This document shows positions 25,846 through 34,294 of a stretch of DNA of 64,000 nucleotides, one piece after another. The number at the start of each line of letters is the position of its first letter. Position 1 is the first letter of the stretch. The notes beneath the pieces were generated by a model. The model was not told the origin of the DNA. It searched no databases and was given only the letters and a program-made list of their open reading frames with translations. This DNA comes from CAZDDB01 sp963843285 (GTDB taxonomy: Bacteria > Acidobacteriota > HRBIN11 > JAKEFK01), in the NCBI GenBank assembly GCA_963843285.1, contig CAWJJO010000014.1, positions 1 through 64,000 on the forward strand, given 5' to 3'. The position numbers and the translations under genes were made by a program.

Positions 25846-26765
25846 TCAGAATGTTTGAAGTTGGTCCGCGTGACGGACTGCAAAACGAAAATAAACTACT
25901 GACGCTCGATCAAAAATTGAATTTGATCGAAGGGTTATTGAAGGCCGGACTGGACAATATCGAAGTGGGGGCGTTTGTGCGTCCGGATCGGATTCCACAA
26001 ATGGCAGATACGGAGGAAATCTACCGGAGCAACCGGCTGCGGCAATGGAAGGACGAATTTCCGCATGCGAAATTCTGGTCGCTCGTGCCGAACGAAAAAG
26101 GGCTCGCGCGCGCGGTCGAATGCGGCGCAAAACACATTGCAGTGTTCGGCGGCGCGACTGAAACATTTGTTAAAAAGAATATCGGGATGACGATTCGGGA
26201 ATCGCTGGATGTGTTTACAACAGTCGTAAAACGAGGGCTTGAAGAAGGGATGGGAGTTCGCGGTTACATCTCCGTTTGCTGGGTTTGCCCGTACGAGGGT
26301 GAGGTCAGTCCGGAATCAGTGCTCCGGGTAGTCCTGCCGATGCTGGAAATGGGAGTTCAGGAAATTTCATTAGGAGACACGATCGGTCGTGCGCATCCGC
26401 TTGCGGTCGAAGATCTGTTGTCTGCCGTACTGCGGCATGCGCCGTCGGAACGGTACGCAGTTCATTTTCATGATACATATGGATTGGCGCTTGCCAATAT
26501 TGACCGCAGCATTGGGATGGGAATCGGCGTCATCGATAGTTCCATTGGTGGATTGGGTGGCTGTCCTTATGCGCCGGGCGCTGCGGGGAATGTCGCCACG
26601 GAAGATGTTTACACTTTGTTGGAAGGGTACACACAGCGTGGCACTCCGGCGCAAACGTTCGATCTGCAGCAGTTGATGAGCGTGGCTCATCTCGCGCAAG
26701 AATTGGTTGGCAGGACTTTGCCGTCGAAACGTCTCGCGGCGCACGGTTTCAGGTCACAACCGTAG
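25842..26765 (+). CDS. Hydroxymethylglutaryl-CoA lyase
   Basis: 307 residues, a TIM-barrel enzyme that cleaves HMG-CoA to acetyl-CoA and acetoacetate, the last step of leucine degradation. Seen: FEVGPRDGLQNE (catalytic Arg-Asp), VHFHDTYGLALAN (metal histidines) and GLGGCPYAPGAAGNVATEDV with the catalytic-loop cysteine. The start is GTG 25842, overlapping the mccA stop. The stop TAG (26763-26765) is part of the terminal GTAGGGGC of the class E element, so the insertion may define the C-terminus. Genes for isovaleryl-CoA dehydrogenase and methylglutaconyl-CoA hydratase are not in the window. Confidence 0.93.
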   Translation: MIRMFEVGPRDGLQNENKLLTLDQKLNLIEGLLKAGLDNIEVGAFVRPDRIPQMADTEEIYRSNRLRQWKDEFPHAKFWSLVPNEKGLARAVECGAKHIAVFGGATETFVKKNIGMTIRESLDVFTTVVKRGLEEGMGVRGYISVCWVCPYEGEVSPESVLRVVLPMLEMGVQEISLGDTIGRAHPLAVEDLLSAVLRHAPSERYAVHFHDTYGLALANIDRSIGMGIGVIDSSIGGLGGCPYAPGAAGNVATEDVYTLLEGYTQRGTPAQTFDLQQLMSVAHLAQELVGRTLPSKRLAAHGFRSQP

Positions 26766-26999
26766 GGGCTGAGCATTTTCCATCGTTGTAACGTTCCAGC
26801 TGTAATTGGCGATATCCTTCCTCCTTGCACGATTTTATTGGCAGTGAAAATGCTCAGCCCTTCACGCGATATGCGAGATCATGCCACTACGGTGCCGGGC
26901 CGTGCATTTGCGTGCACTTTAAGGATCTGAAATTGTTTTTCCGGAATTACAACTTTGACGATTGGCCTGCTTCACGCGGCAAATGCACGGCGCCCCTAC
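26762..26999. repeat. Class E structured element, copy 1
   Basis: About 238 bp with terminal inverted GTAGGGGC / GCCCCTAC and two internal hairpins: GCTGAGCATTTTC with GAAAATGCTCAGC (right arm at about 26846-26858), and CCGTGCATTTG with CAAATGCACGG (right arm at about 26980-26990). The copy at 58667-58896 has the same layout. It has no coding capacity, like a MITE or a structured RNA. The element starts on the HMG-CoA lyase stop codon. Confidence 0.75.
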
Positions 27000-27063
27000 G
27001 AGCCCTCCATTTGACTTCGTTCGTTACACATACTACATTTGCTTCTTCCGTAGGAGGATTCAT

Positions 27064-27594
27064 ATGTTTCAGAAAATCATGACACGCATGCCGATGTATG
27101 ACGAGGAAGCCGTTCAACCGATGCGCGACGAGTTGATCGCGTACGGCTTCAATGAAGCCCGCACACCCGAAGAAGTAGACCAGGCCGTTTCTCAGAAAGG
27201 CACGGTGCTGGTGATGGTCAATTCCGTCTGCGGTTGCGCTGCGGGAAGCGCGCGTCCGGGAGTAGGCGCCGCGCTGCAAAACAAGGTGATTCCCGATCAT
27301 ATGGTTACCGTATTTGCGGGACAAGATCTTGATGCGGTTGAACAAATGCGTCAAGTGCATCTGAAAGACTTCCCTCCCTCCTCTCCTTCCATGGCGTTGT
27401 TCAAAGATGGTAAGCCAGTATTTATGATGCATCGTTCCATGATCGAAGGAAGAGGACCGCAGCAGATTGCAAATGAGCTGGCACGCTTGTTTGGAGAGCA
27501 TTGTTCCAATCAGGGTCCGTCGATTTCGCCTGACGATTTCGCGAAGGTATCCCATGCGGTTGCCTGCGGATCTACGATTCCCCGCGCACATTAG
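27064..27594 (+). CDS. Bacilliredoxin (BrxA/BrxB, YphP/YqiW family)
   Basis: 176 residues; the start ATG 27064 has a strong AGGAGG six bases upstream. Thioredoxin-fold protein with the CGC motif in VMVNSVCGCAAGSARPG, plus the family elements MPMYDEEAVQPMRDEL and MVTVFAGQDLDAVEQMRQ. In Bacillus such proteins remove bacillithiol from oxidised proteins. A C-terminal extension of ~35 residues with one extra cysteine (HAVACGSTIPRAH) goes beyond the usual ~145 residues. It follows the class E element and probably has its own promoter there. Confidence 0.9.
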   Translation: MFQKIMTRMPMYDEEAVQPMRDELIAYGFNEARTPEEVDQAVSQKGTVLVMVNSVCGCAAGSARPGVGAALQNKVIPDHMVTVFAGQDLDAVEQMRQVHLKDFPPSSPSMALFKDGKPVFMMHRSMIEGRGPQQIANELARLFGEHCSNQGPSISPDDFAKVSHAVACGSTIPRAH

Positions 27595-27635
27595 CGTCGT
27601 CGCGTCATCGCGTCGTAGGGTCGTCGCGTAGGGTT
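27595..27635. repeat. Short imperfect tandem repeat (GTCGTCGCGT type)
   Basis: CGTCGTCGCGTCATCGCGTC followed by GTAGGGTCGTCGCGTAGGG is made of ~10-base units and fills the whole gap between the bacilliredoxin stop and the helicase start. It is another word-like repeat. Confidence 0.65.
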
Positions 27636-27638
27636 CTA

Positions 27639-30600
27639 ATGAAGTATTTTCATCCACCCGTGCGACGGTGGTTTCAGAGCGTGTTTCCGGCGCCGACTCG
27701 CGCGCAGCAGCTTGGCTGGCCTCTGATTGATCAGGGCAAACACACGCTGATCTTTGCTCCTACCGGTTCCGGAAAGACGCTGGCTGCCTTTCTCTCCGCG
27801 ATCAATCACGTAATGTTTTCACCCGTTCCCCAAAAGCAGGAGCGGTGCCGGGTTCTGTATATCTCGCCACTCAAAGCGCTTGCGGTGGATGTGGAGCGAA
27901 ATCTTCGCGCGCCGATCGCCGGGATCTCAGCCGCAGCCCACGCGAATGAACCAATCGTAATTCCAACCGTCGCCATCCGGACTGGAGATACGCCTTCCGT
28001 TGAACGTGCTCAGTTTCTTCGCAATCCGGCTGACATTCTGATCACTACACCCGAATCGCTTTATCTCTTGCTGACAAGCAATGCTCGCGAAACACTTCGC
28101 TCCATTCGGTGGTTGATCCTGGATGAGATTCACACGATGGTAGCAACGAAACGCGGCGCGCATCTTGCTCTCTCATTGGAACGATTGCAAGAAATCGCCA
28201 GGCAACCGGCGCAACGAATCGGGCTGTCTGCAACGCAGCGTCCGCTTGACGAAGCCGCCCGTTTTCTTGGCGGCGGTGATGTCATCAACGGTAACTGGAC
28301 CCCGCGTTCGGTCAGTGTTGTGGATGCCGGCGCTTCCAAGGAACTCAATCTTCGAGTGATGGTATCGGTGGAAGATATGAGACGTCCGGGAGAAGCGCTG
28401 GATGAAATCCATTCCGGTCCGGCGTCTCAAGGACCGGCCCGTGGCAGTATCTGGCCATCTATTTATCCGCAGATTCTTCAGTTGATTAGAACGCATCGCA
28501 CGACTCTCATCTTTGTCAACAACAGACGCCTTGCGGAACGTGTTGCTGCGGCGCTGAACGAACTCGCTGAAGAAGAGCTGGTCCGTGCGCATCATGGATC
28601 GGTCGCGCGTGAACAGCGCTCGCAGATCGAAAACGATCTGAAAAGCGGCAAGCTGGCGGCGATTGTTGCAACGTCTTCGCTGGAACTCGGAATCGATATG
28701 GGATCGATCGATCTGGTAGTGCAGATTGAAACGCCTCCAAGTGTTGCGAGCGGTTTACAGCGAATCGGTCGAGCGGGACATCGAATCGATATTCCAAGCA
28801 AAGGGATCATTTTTCCCAAGTATCGCGGAGACCTCTTGGCTTGCGCGGCTCTCACGAAACAGATGCTCTCAGGACGTGTGGAAGAAATGCATTATCTGCA
28901 CAACCCGCTGGACGTTCTTGCGCAACAGATTGTTTCCATGATTGCCATGGATGATTGGAAAGTGGATGACCTGTTTGATGTGATTCGTCGCTCGGCGCCG
29001 TTTGCCGGATTGTCGCGCAATATTCTGGAGAGCGTGCTGGATATGTTATCCGGCCGCTATCCATCGGAAGAGTTTCACGAATTGCGCCCTCGAATTGTCT
29101 GGGACCGGATTGCGGGCACGCTTCATGCGCGTGAAGGAGCAAAACGGATTGCGATTGCCAACGGCGGCACGATTCCCGATCGTGGTTTGTATCCGGTATT
29201 TCTGGCGGGAGCAGATCCGGGGAAGGGGCGTGTCGGAGAGCTCGATGAAGAGATGGTGTTTGAAACAAAACCCGGTGAAACGTTTGTGCTCGGCGCCACA
29301 ACATGGCGCGTGGATGATATCAGACACGATCGCGTCATCGTTTCACCCGCGGCGGGTCAACCGGGGAAGATGCCCTTCTGGCGCGGTGATGGCGCTGGGC
29401 GTACTTACGAATTCGGAAAAGCGATTGGGACTTTAATCCGCACATTGCGTGGAATGCCTCCCGCAGATGCTGAACAGATGCTGAAAACTGAGCATCGCCT
29501 GAGTGGATGGGCAGCGCGAAACGTGCTTGCTTATGTCCGGGAGCAACAGGAAAAGACAGAGGATATTCCGGACGATCGGACGATTGTCGTGGAACGATAT
29601 GTGGATGATCTGGGTGACTGGCGTGTCTGCATCCTGTCCTTGTTCGGCGCGCGGATTCATGCGCCCTGGACACATGCGATTGAAGCCACAATCAGAAAGA
29701 ATCTGAACTTGCACGTGGAGACACTGTGGAGCGATGATGGCATAGTCATTCGTTTTCCCGAAACCGAAGAGCCACCCGATCCGGACCTGTTCCTCCCCGA
29801 CCCGCAAGAAGTGGAAAAACTGGTGATCGATCAAATGGGAGCTTCCGCCCTGTTTGCCGCGCGTTTCCGCGAAGCCGCGGGCCGGGCGCTGCTTTTGCCG
29901 CGGCGTTATCCCGGACAACGAGCGCCGCTCTGGCAACAACGGAAAAAAGCATCAGATCTTCTCCAAATTACTTCCAGGTTTCAAGATTTCCCCATCATTC
30001 TGGAAACGTATCGTGAAGTCTTGCGTGATGTGTTTGATATGCCCGGCCTGATTCAGCTTCTGCAAGATGCCCGCAGCCGCATCCTCCGAGTGGTTCCCGT
30101 CACAACCAAAACGCCTTCGCCGTTTGCCTCTAGTTTGATGTTCGGCTACGTTGGGAATTTCATCTACGATCTGGACGCGCCGCTTGCGGAGCGCCGCGCT
30201 CAGGCCCTATCGGTGGATCCATCCCAGCTGCGAGAGCTGCTGGGAGAATCGGAACTTCGGGAGTTGCTGGATCCAGAGACGATCTCGCATCTGGAGTTGC
30301 AGCTGCAATCTCTGGATTCCGCTCATCGTGTTAAACATGCAGACGGATTGCAGGACCTGCTGCTTCGCATCGGCGATCTTTCGCGACCGGAAATCCAGGC
30401 CAGATCCTCGCATGATTCGAATACTGTAGAATCGTGGCTGGATTCGCTGACCGCGCAACGGCGAATCGTTCCGATTCCGATTGCCGGAGAGACCAGATGG
30501 ATTGCTGCCGAGGACGCCGGACGCTATCGCGATGCGCTCGGGATTCCAACAGGACAGGGACTGCCGGCAGCATTCCTATCGCCGGTGCAGGATGCGCTGT

Positions 30601-32084
30601 CGCAGCTACTGGCGCGATATACGCGCACACACGGTCCATTTACTTCCGATGAAATTTCGGAACGATTCGGTCTGGCCGTTCTTGCGGTGGATTCCTCACT
30701 TCTGAAGCTGGAGGCAAAAGGACGAATCGTTGGCGGAGAGTTTCGCCCCGGCCATACAGGACGGGAATGGTGCGATGCTGGGGTTCTGCGCTCGATCCGG
30801 CAAAAATCACTTGCGCGTTTGCGGCAACAGGTAGAACCGGTGGAGCCGTCTGCCTATGGACGTTTTCTACCGGAGTGGCAGCAGGTAGGCAGCGTTCGCA
30901 AAGGCGAGAACGCATTGCTGGAAGTGATCGGGCAGCTGCAGGGATCTCCGATACCGGCATCCGTTTTGGAGTCACAGGTCCTGCAATCGCGAATCAAGGA
31001 ATATGATCCGCGTGATCTGGACACGCTTCTTTCTTCCGGTTTGGTTTTGTGGACCGGTGTGGAAACGCTGGGACAAAATGATGGACGTGTTGCCCTGTAC
31101 CTTACGCAGCACGCTCCTGTTTTGTTGCGTCCGCCGGACGGCCTGAAGGGAGAGATCTATTTGCGCATCAAGCAATATCTTGCCTCTGCAGGCGCGTCCT
31201 TCTTCCCGCAGATTCTCGCGGCTTCAGGTTTGCGCTTTAAACGCGATGTCTTGCGCGCGCTCTGGGATCTTGTCTGGGCAGGCGAAGTAACGAACGACAC
31301 GTTGCTTCCACTGCGAGCATTGCTGAATACGAAGAAGCGAAAACGCACCGTCAGCGCATCGCTTCCTGAAGAAGCTGCAGGAAGATGGTCTTTGATCAGT
31401 AAGATTACTTCACAAAATGTAACGCCAACCGAACAAATGACCGCAGCAGCGCGGCAATTATTGCAGCGGTACGGAGTTGTTACCCGTGAATCGATTGCAG
31501 CCGAAAAGATGCCGGGTGGATTCTCAGCGATTTATCCCGTATTCAAGGCGATGGAGGAAGCGGGAAGGATTCGGCGCGGCTACTTCATCGCAGGAAGGGG
31601 TGCGGCACAGTTTGCTGATCCAGGCGCGCTGGATCGTCTGCGTTCCCTGCGAGAAGCCCCGGAACAATCGCTCGTCCGGGTCCTCGCTTCGACCGATCCC
31701 GCAAACCCGTACGGCGCTACTCTCCCGTGGCCTTTGCGCGAAGATGGACGCAGCGTCAGCCGTTCTGCAGGAACACACGTGATCCTGGTGAACGGAGAGC
31801 TTGCAGCATACTTGAGCAAAGGCGAGAAATTCCTGCTGACGTTTCTATCCTCGGATCAGCAAGACGACCGATCTGTGATCCGCGGAATTGCGCGCGCGCT
31901 TTCGGATCTTGTGGATTCCGGAAAACGCCGCGCGATCTATCTGACTGAGATCGATGGACGACCTCCAGCAAATTCTCCACTTGCATCTCTCCTTTTGCAG
32001 GAAGGATTTGTGCGTTATTCGCGCGGCTGGCAGAAGAAGCCCTCCGCGGAAGAGCTTACCATCGCGAAAAAGGCGAATGCCTGA
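27639..32084 (+). CDS. lhr: Lhr-family DNA helicase (large helicase-related protein)
   Basis: 1481 residues, matching the full-length Lhr class. Superfamily 2 motifs: FAPTGSGKTLAAF (Walker A, ~39-51), ISPLKALAVDV, LDEIHTM (motif II, ~161-167), GLSATQ (motif III), TSSLELGIDMG and QRIGRAGHR (motif VI). A winged-helix and the long Lhr C-terminal domain follow (~residues 560-1450). Lhr is a 3'-5' translocase tied to DNA repair. Many bacterial lhr genes sit next to an exonuclease or glycosylase gene, which is not the case here. Translation starts at ATG 27639 without a good ribosome site, straight after the tandem repeat. Confidence 0.93.
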   Translation: MKYFHPPVRRWFQSVFPAPTRAQQLGWPLIDQGKHTLIFAPTGSGKTLAAFLSAINHVMFSPVPQKQERCRVLYISPLKALAVDVERNLRAPIAGISAAAHANEPIVIPTVAIRTGDTPSVERAQFLRNPADILITTPESLYLLLTSNARETLRSIRWLILDEIHTMVATKRGAHLALSLERLQEIARQPAQRIGLSATQRPLDEAARFLGGGDVINGNWTPRSVSVVDAGASKELNLRVMVSVEDMRRPGEALDEIHSGPASQGPARGSIWPSIYPQILQLIRTHRTTLIFVNNRRLAERVAAALNELAEEELVRAHHGSVAREQRSQIENDLKSGKLAAIVATSSLELGIDMGSIDLVVQIETPPSVASGLQRIGRAGHRIDIPSKGIIFPKYRGDLLACAALTKQMLSGRVEEMHYLHNPLDVLAQQIVSMIAMDDWKVDDLFDVIRRSAPFAGLSRNILESVLDMLSGRYPSEEFHELRPRIVWDRIAGTLHAREGAKRIAIANGGTIPDRGLYPVFLAGADPGKGRVGELDEEMVFETKPGETFVLGATTWRVDDIRHDRVIVSPAAGQPGKMPFWRGDGAGRTYEFGKAIGTLIRTLRGMPPADAEQMLKTEHRLSGWAARNVLAYVREQQEKTEDIPDDRTIVVERYVDDLGDWRVCILSLFGARIHAPWTHAIEATIRKNLNLHVETLWSDDGIVIRFPETEEPPDPDLFLPDPQEVEKLVIDQMGASALFAARFREAAGRALLLPRRYPGQRAPLWQQRKKASDLLQITSRFQDFPIILETYREVLRDVFDMPGLIQLLQDARSRILRVVPVTTKTPSPFASSLMFGYVGNFIYDLDAPLAERRAQALSVDPSQLRELLGESELRELLDPETISHLELQLQSLDSAHRVKHADGLQDLLLRIGDLSRPEIQARSSHDSNTVESWLDSLTAQRRIVPIPIAGETRWIAAEDAGRYRDALGIPTGQGLPAAFLSPVQDALSQLLARYTRTHGPFTSDEISERFGLAVLAVDSSLLKLEAKGRIVGGEFRPGHTGREWCDAGVLRSIRQKSLARLRQQVEPVEPSAYGRFLPEWQQVGSVRKGENALLEVIGQLQGSPIPASVLESQVLQSRIKEYDPRDLDTLLSSGLVLWTGVETLGQNDGRVALYLTQHAPVLLRPPDGLKGEIYLRIKQYLASAGASFFPQILAASGLRFKRDVLRALWDLVWAGEVTNDTLLPLRALLNTKKRKRTVSASLPEEAAGRWSLISKITSQNVTPTEQMTAAARQLLQRYGVVTRESIAAEKMPGGFSAIYPVFKAMEEAGRIRRGYFIAGRGAAQFADPGALDRLRSLREAPEQSLVRVLASTDPANPYGATLPWPLREDGRSVSRSAGTHVILVNGELAAYLSKGEKFLLTFLSSDQQDDRSVIRGIARALSDLVDSGKRRAIYLTEIDGRPPANSPLASLLLQEGFVRYSRGWQKKPSAEELTIAKKANA

Positions 32085-32283
32085 AGAAGATAGACCTGAC
32101 TAGCGATGGAATTCAGTACTCTGCTGAATGGCGTTTGTCTGCACGCGAGCGTCCGGATAAGTTATCTCGATTGTTACAAAAAGTCGCATTAGACTCCAGT
32201 CCAGCTAGCGATAACGCCCTAGTCTTTCCATTTCACTCCACGTAAGTTGCTTCAATGAAATGAGTTAGAAGCCTGGCTTTCGG
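32085..32283. other. Intergenic region upstream of the pilin operon
   Basis: About 200 bases with no gene. CTAGCGAT occurs at about 32100 and again at about 32205, and could be paired activator sites for the sigma-54-like promoter just downstream. No terminator was seen for lhr. Confidence 0.4.
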
Positions 32284-32300
32284 CAGGCACAAAAATTGCT
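32284..32300 (+). promoter_or_regulatory. Sigma-54-type (-24/-12) promoter for the pilin operon
   Basis: GCAGGCACAAAAATTGCT has GG at 32286-32287 and GC at 32298-32299, exactly ten bases between, matching the TGGCAC-N5-TTGC consensus except the first T (A here). The predicted start is about 32311, leaving an ~18-base leader with GAGGAG before the ATG at 32329. Pilin genes in several phyla use sigma-54 with PilR. Confidence 0.6.
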
Positions 32301-32328
32301 CGAGTTCTCTGGTAACGAGGAGTTATTC

Positions 32329-32832
32329 ATGACGGCAAACCGGGTCTATCGTTGGGAAAGAGGCTTTACTCTTGTTGAGTCGCTGGTCGTGATCGTGATC
32401 ATGGGGCTCATGCTTCTAATAGCCGTTCCTGCGCTTTTGAAGACTCTTCAGACTTATCGCGTTAGCGAAGCGGCCAACCAGATGGCTGTACATATTCGTT
32501 TTGTACGCAATGCTTGCCTGCAGCGTAAGATCAACTTCAGGATGATTGTCAATAACAAGAACGCGGGGAGCCCGAATACCTATAACGTCTTGTACGATCC
32601 ATTGCGGACGAATACGTTTCAGCAATATCCGTATATCAACGACGTTACGCTTCCACCCGGGGTCGTGATCCTGGATTCCGTGGCGTATGCCAATCCCACG
32701 GCGACTATTAACTTTACAACCCGAGGGAGCGCGGACGCGGGTGATATCAATCTGCAGGGAGCGGATACGACGTACCAATACAAACTCGATGTGAAACCAA
32801 CAGGTGCTGTGACGGTGACAAAGATCCCGTAA
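32329..32832 (+). CDS. Type IV minor pilin / pseudopilin, GspH/FimT-like
   Basis: 167 residues. A prepilin leader ends ERG, followed by FTLVESLVVIVIMGLMLLIA, with the conserved Glu at +5 and the hydrophobic helix. The C-terminal part has the GspH/FimT pattern AVHIRFVRNACLQRKINFRM and no cysteines. It is probably cleaved by PilD and inserted at the pilus tip. ATG 32329 has GAGGAG eight bases upstream. It is first in a four-gene operon of minor pilins (FimT, PilV, PilW, PilX order) that prime pilus assembly. The major pilin and motors are elsewhere. Confidence 0.9.
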   Translation: MTANRVYRWERGFTLVESLVVIVIMGLMLLIAVPALLKTLQTYRVSEAANQMAVHIRFVRNACLQRKINFRMIVNNKNAGSPNTYNVLYDPLRTNTFQQYPYINDVTLPPGVVILDSVAYANPTATINFTTRGSADAGDINLQGADTTYQYKLDVKPTGAVTVTKIP

Positions 32833-32852
32833 CAAGATCGGAGGCTAAGTAC

Positions 32853-33356
32853 ATGAAGCAAATACAACGCTTTTTCACAAATATGGTTCAAGGATTTACG
32901 TTGATCGAAATTCTGGTATCGATCGTAATTCTTTCTGTTGCGATCCTTGGAATTCTTGCTCTTCTTCCTGTTGGATATACCCAGGTATCTCAAGCGGGGC
33001 GTATGTCTACTTTGAATCATCTTGCCCAGGAGAAGATCGATCAGCTTCGGGCCATTCCCCTCGCATCGAGCGATCTGCTAGACGGCCTTCATCCATCCAC
33101 GGGTCTTGGAGATCCTCTGAATGTTGAATTTCCACATGATCAGGATTCCAATGTGTCTACCAACTATTCGATTCGATGGATTGTTACCCCCAACAGTCCT
33201 GTGACCGGCATGAAAAGAGTGATTGTTGAAGTGGGTTATAACTACTTCCAATACGGGACAGAGACTCAGACAACAGATCCGACGCCTTCAATTACGGACG
33301 ATAATGATAATGCAAAGCGGGCGTGGAAGAGATATGAGACGTACATTACGGAATAA
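32853..33356 (+). CDS. Type IV minor pilin, PilV/GspI-like
   Basis: 167 residues. The leader ends VQG, followed by FTLIEILVSIVILSVAILGI, a class III signal with Glu at +5. The region LAQEKIDQLRAIPLASSDLL just after the helix is typical of PilV/GspI. CGGAGG stands ten bases before ATG 32853. It lies 20 bases after the previous gene and 18 before the next. Confidence 0.9.
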   Translation: MKQIQRFFTNMVQGFTLIEILVSIVILSVAILGILALLPVGYTQVSQAGRMSTLNHLAQEKIDQLRAIPLASSDLLDGLHPSTGLGDPLNVEFPHDQDSNVSTNYSIRWIVTPNSPVTGMKRVIVEVGYNYFQYGTETQTTDPTPSITDDNDNAKRAWKRYETYITE

Positions 33357-33374
33357 TTCTTCTCGAGGAGTGCG

Positions 33375-34259
33375 ATGAACAAAAGAGAATCGGGATTTGT
33401 TCGCGACGTGAATCACGGGTTCACAATTATAGAAATGCTGGTCAGTATTTTGATCTTTTCCATCGTGCTTATCGCAGTCTATTCGCTATTTGATCAGAGC
33501 CGCTGGTATTCGCTGCACGCGGAAAGAGCAGCCAACGCTCAGGATAACGGCCGCCTGCTGCTCGAACAAATGGAGCGGGACTTGCGCATGACAGGCTCCG
33601 GCGTTCCCTATGGCACAGCAATCAACGTAGGAACGACCTGGCGTCCGTGGGTCTTTGAGGCGGCGCCTGACCACATCTATTTCCGGTCTGATCTTGATAA
33701 TGGAAACAGCCAGCTCAGTGTCGGGGAAACTACGGGAGATACGGACGTTCACGTTGTGGATAACTCCTTTTTCCCAAACGGTACAAAAGTGGTGATTCAA
33801 AACAGATTGCGTAGGTGGCAGCCACTCACCGTAACAGGAACCGGGTCGGATGCAAGCGGGCCTTTTATCACCGTTGGAGCGGCGCTCTTGGAAGACTTTG
33901 ATCCAGGCGAAGGGGAAGTCTTTACACCTGAGCATGTATTTTACCAGTACACTGCAAATGCCAATTACCCTTTTGGAACTGTTGAGCGGGCTATCCGTAA
34001 CGGGAATGATCCTGTAAATGATTCTGCGACTGCAGGGCTGACCTGGTCCACAATAGCCACGAACATCTTTTCTTACAATTTGCGTTTTTTTGCACTGGAT
34101 GGAACCGAGCTGACGGGGAATCCGCTCGCAGCGAACGCCCTCCCCAATGTACACAGAATTTTCGCCACAGTCGTCGTGCGCGAACGGGCGCGGGCTGCTC
34201 AGGCGTGGCAAGATCACACATTTAGCTCGGAAGTATTTGTCCGATCAGTGAAGCCGTAA
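33375..34259 (+). CDS. Type IV minor pilin, PilW/GspJ-like
   Basis: 294 residues. The leader ends NHG, followed by FTIIEMLVSILIFSIVLIAV. The segment AQDNGRLLLEQMERDLRMTG is a PilW hallmark, and the C-terminus ends with a predicted beta strand. Ribosome site CGAGGAG precedes ATG 33375. It is the third gene of the minor-pilin operon, and pairs with PilV in the tip complex. Confidence 0.9.
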   Translation: MNKRESGFVRDVNHGFTIIEMLVSILIFSIVLIAVYSLFDQSRWYSLHAERAANAQDNGRLLLEQMERDLRMTGSGVPYGTAINVGTTWRPWVFEAAPDHIYFRSDLDNGNSQLSVGETTGDTDVHVVDNSFFPNGTKVVIQNRLRRWQPLTVTGTGSDASGPFITVGAALLEDFDPGEGEVFTPEHVFYQYTANANYPFGTVERAIRNGNDPVNDSATAGLTWSTIATNIFSYNLRFFALDGTELTGNPLAANALPNVHRIFATVVVRERARAAQAWQDHTFSSEVFVRSVKP

Positions 34260-34294
34260 CTCATTATTGGAAACAAGTTGTGGAGGAATCGTCT

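Noticed and set aside
32085..32328. Riboswitch (c-di-GMP type) in the pilin leader
   Set aside because: No GEMM core motifs found; the sigma-54-like site places the transcription start too close to the gene for an aptamer.
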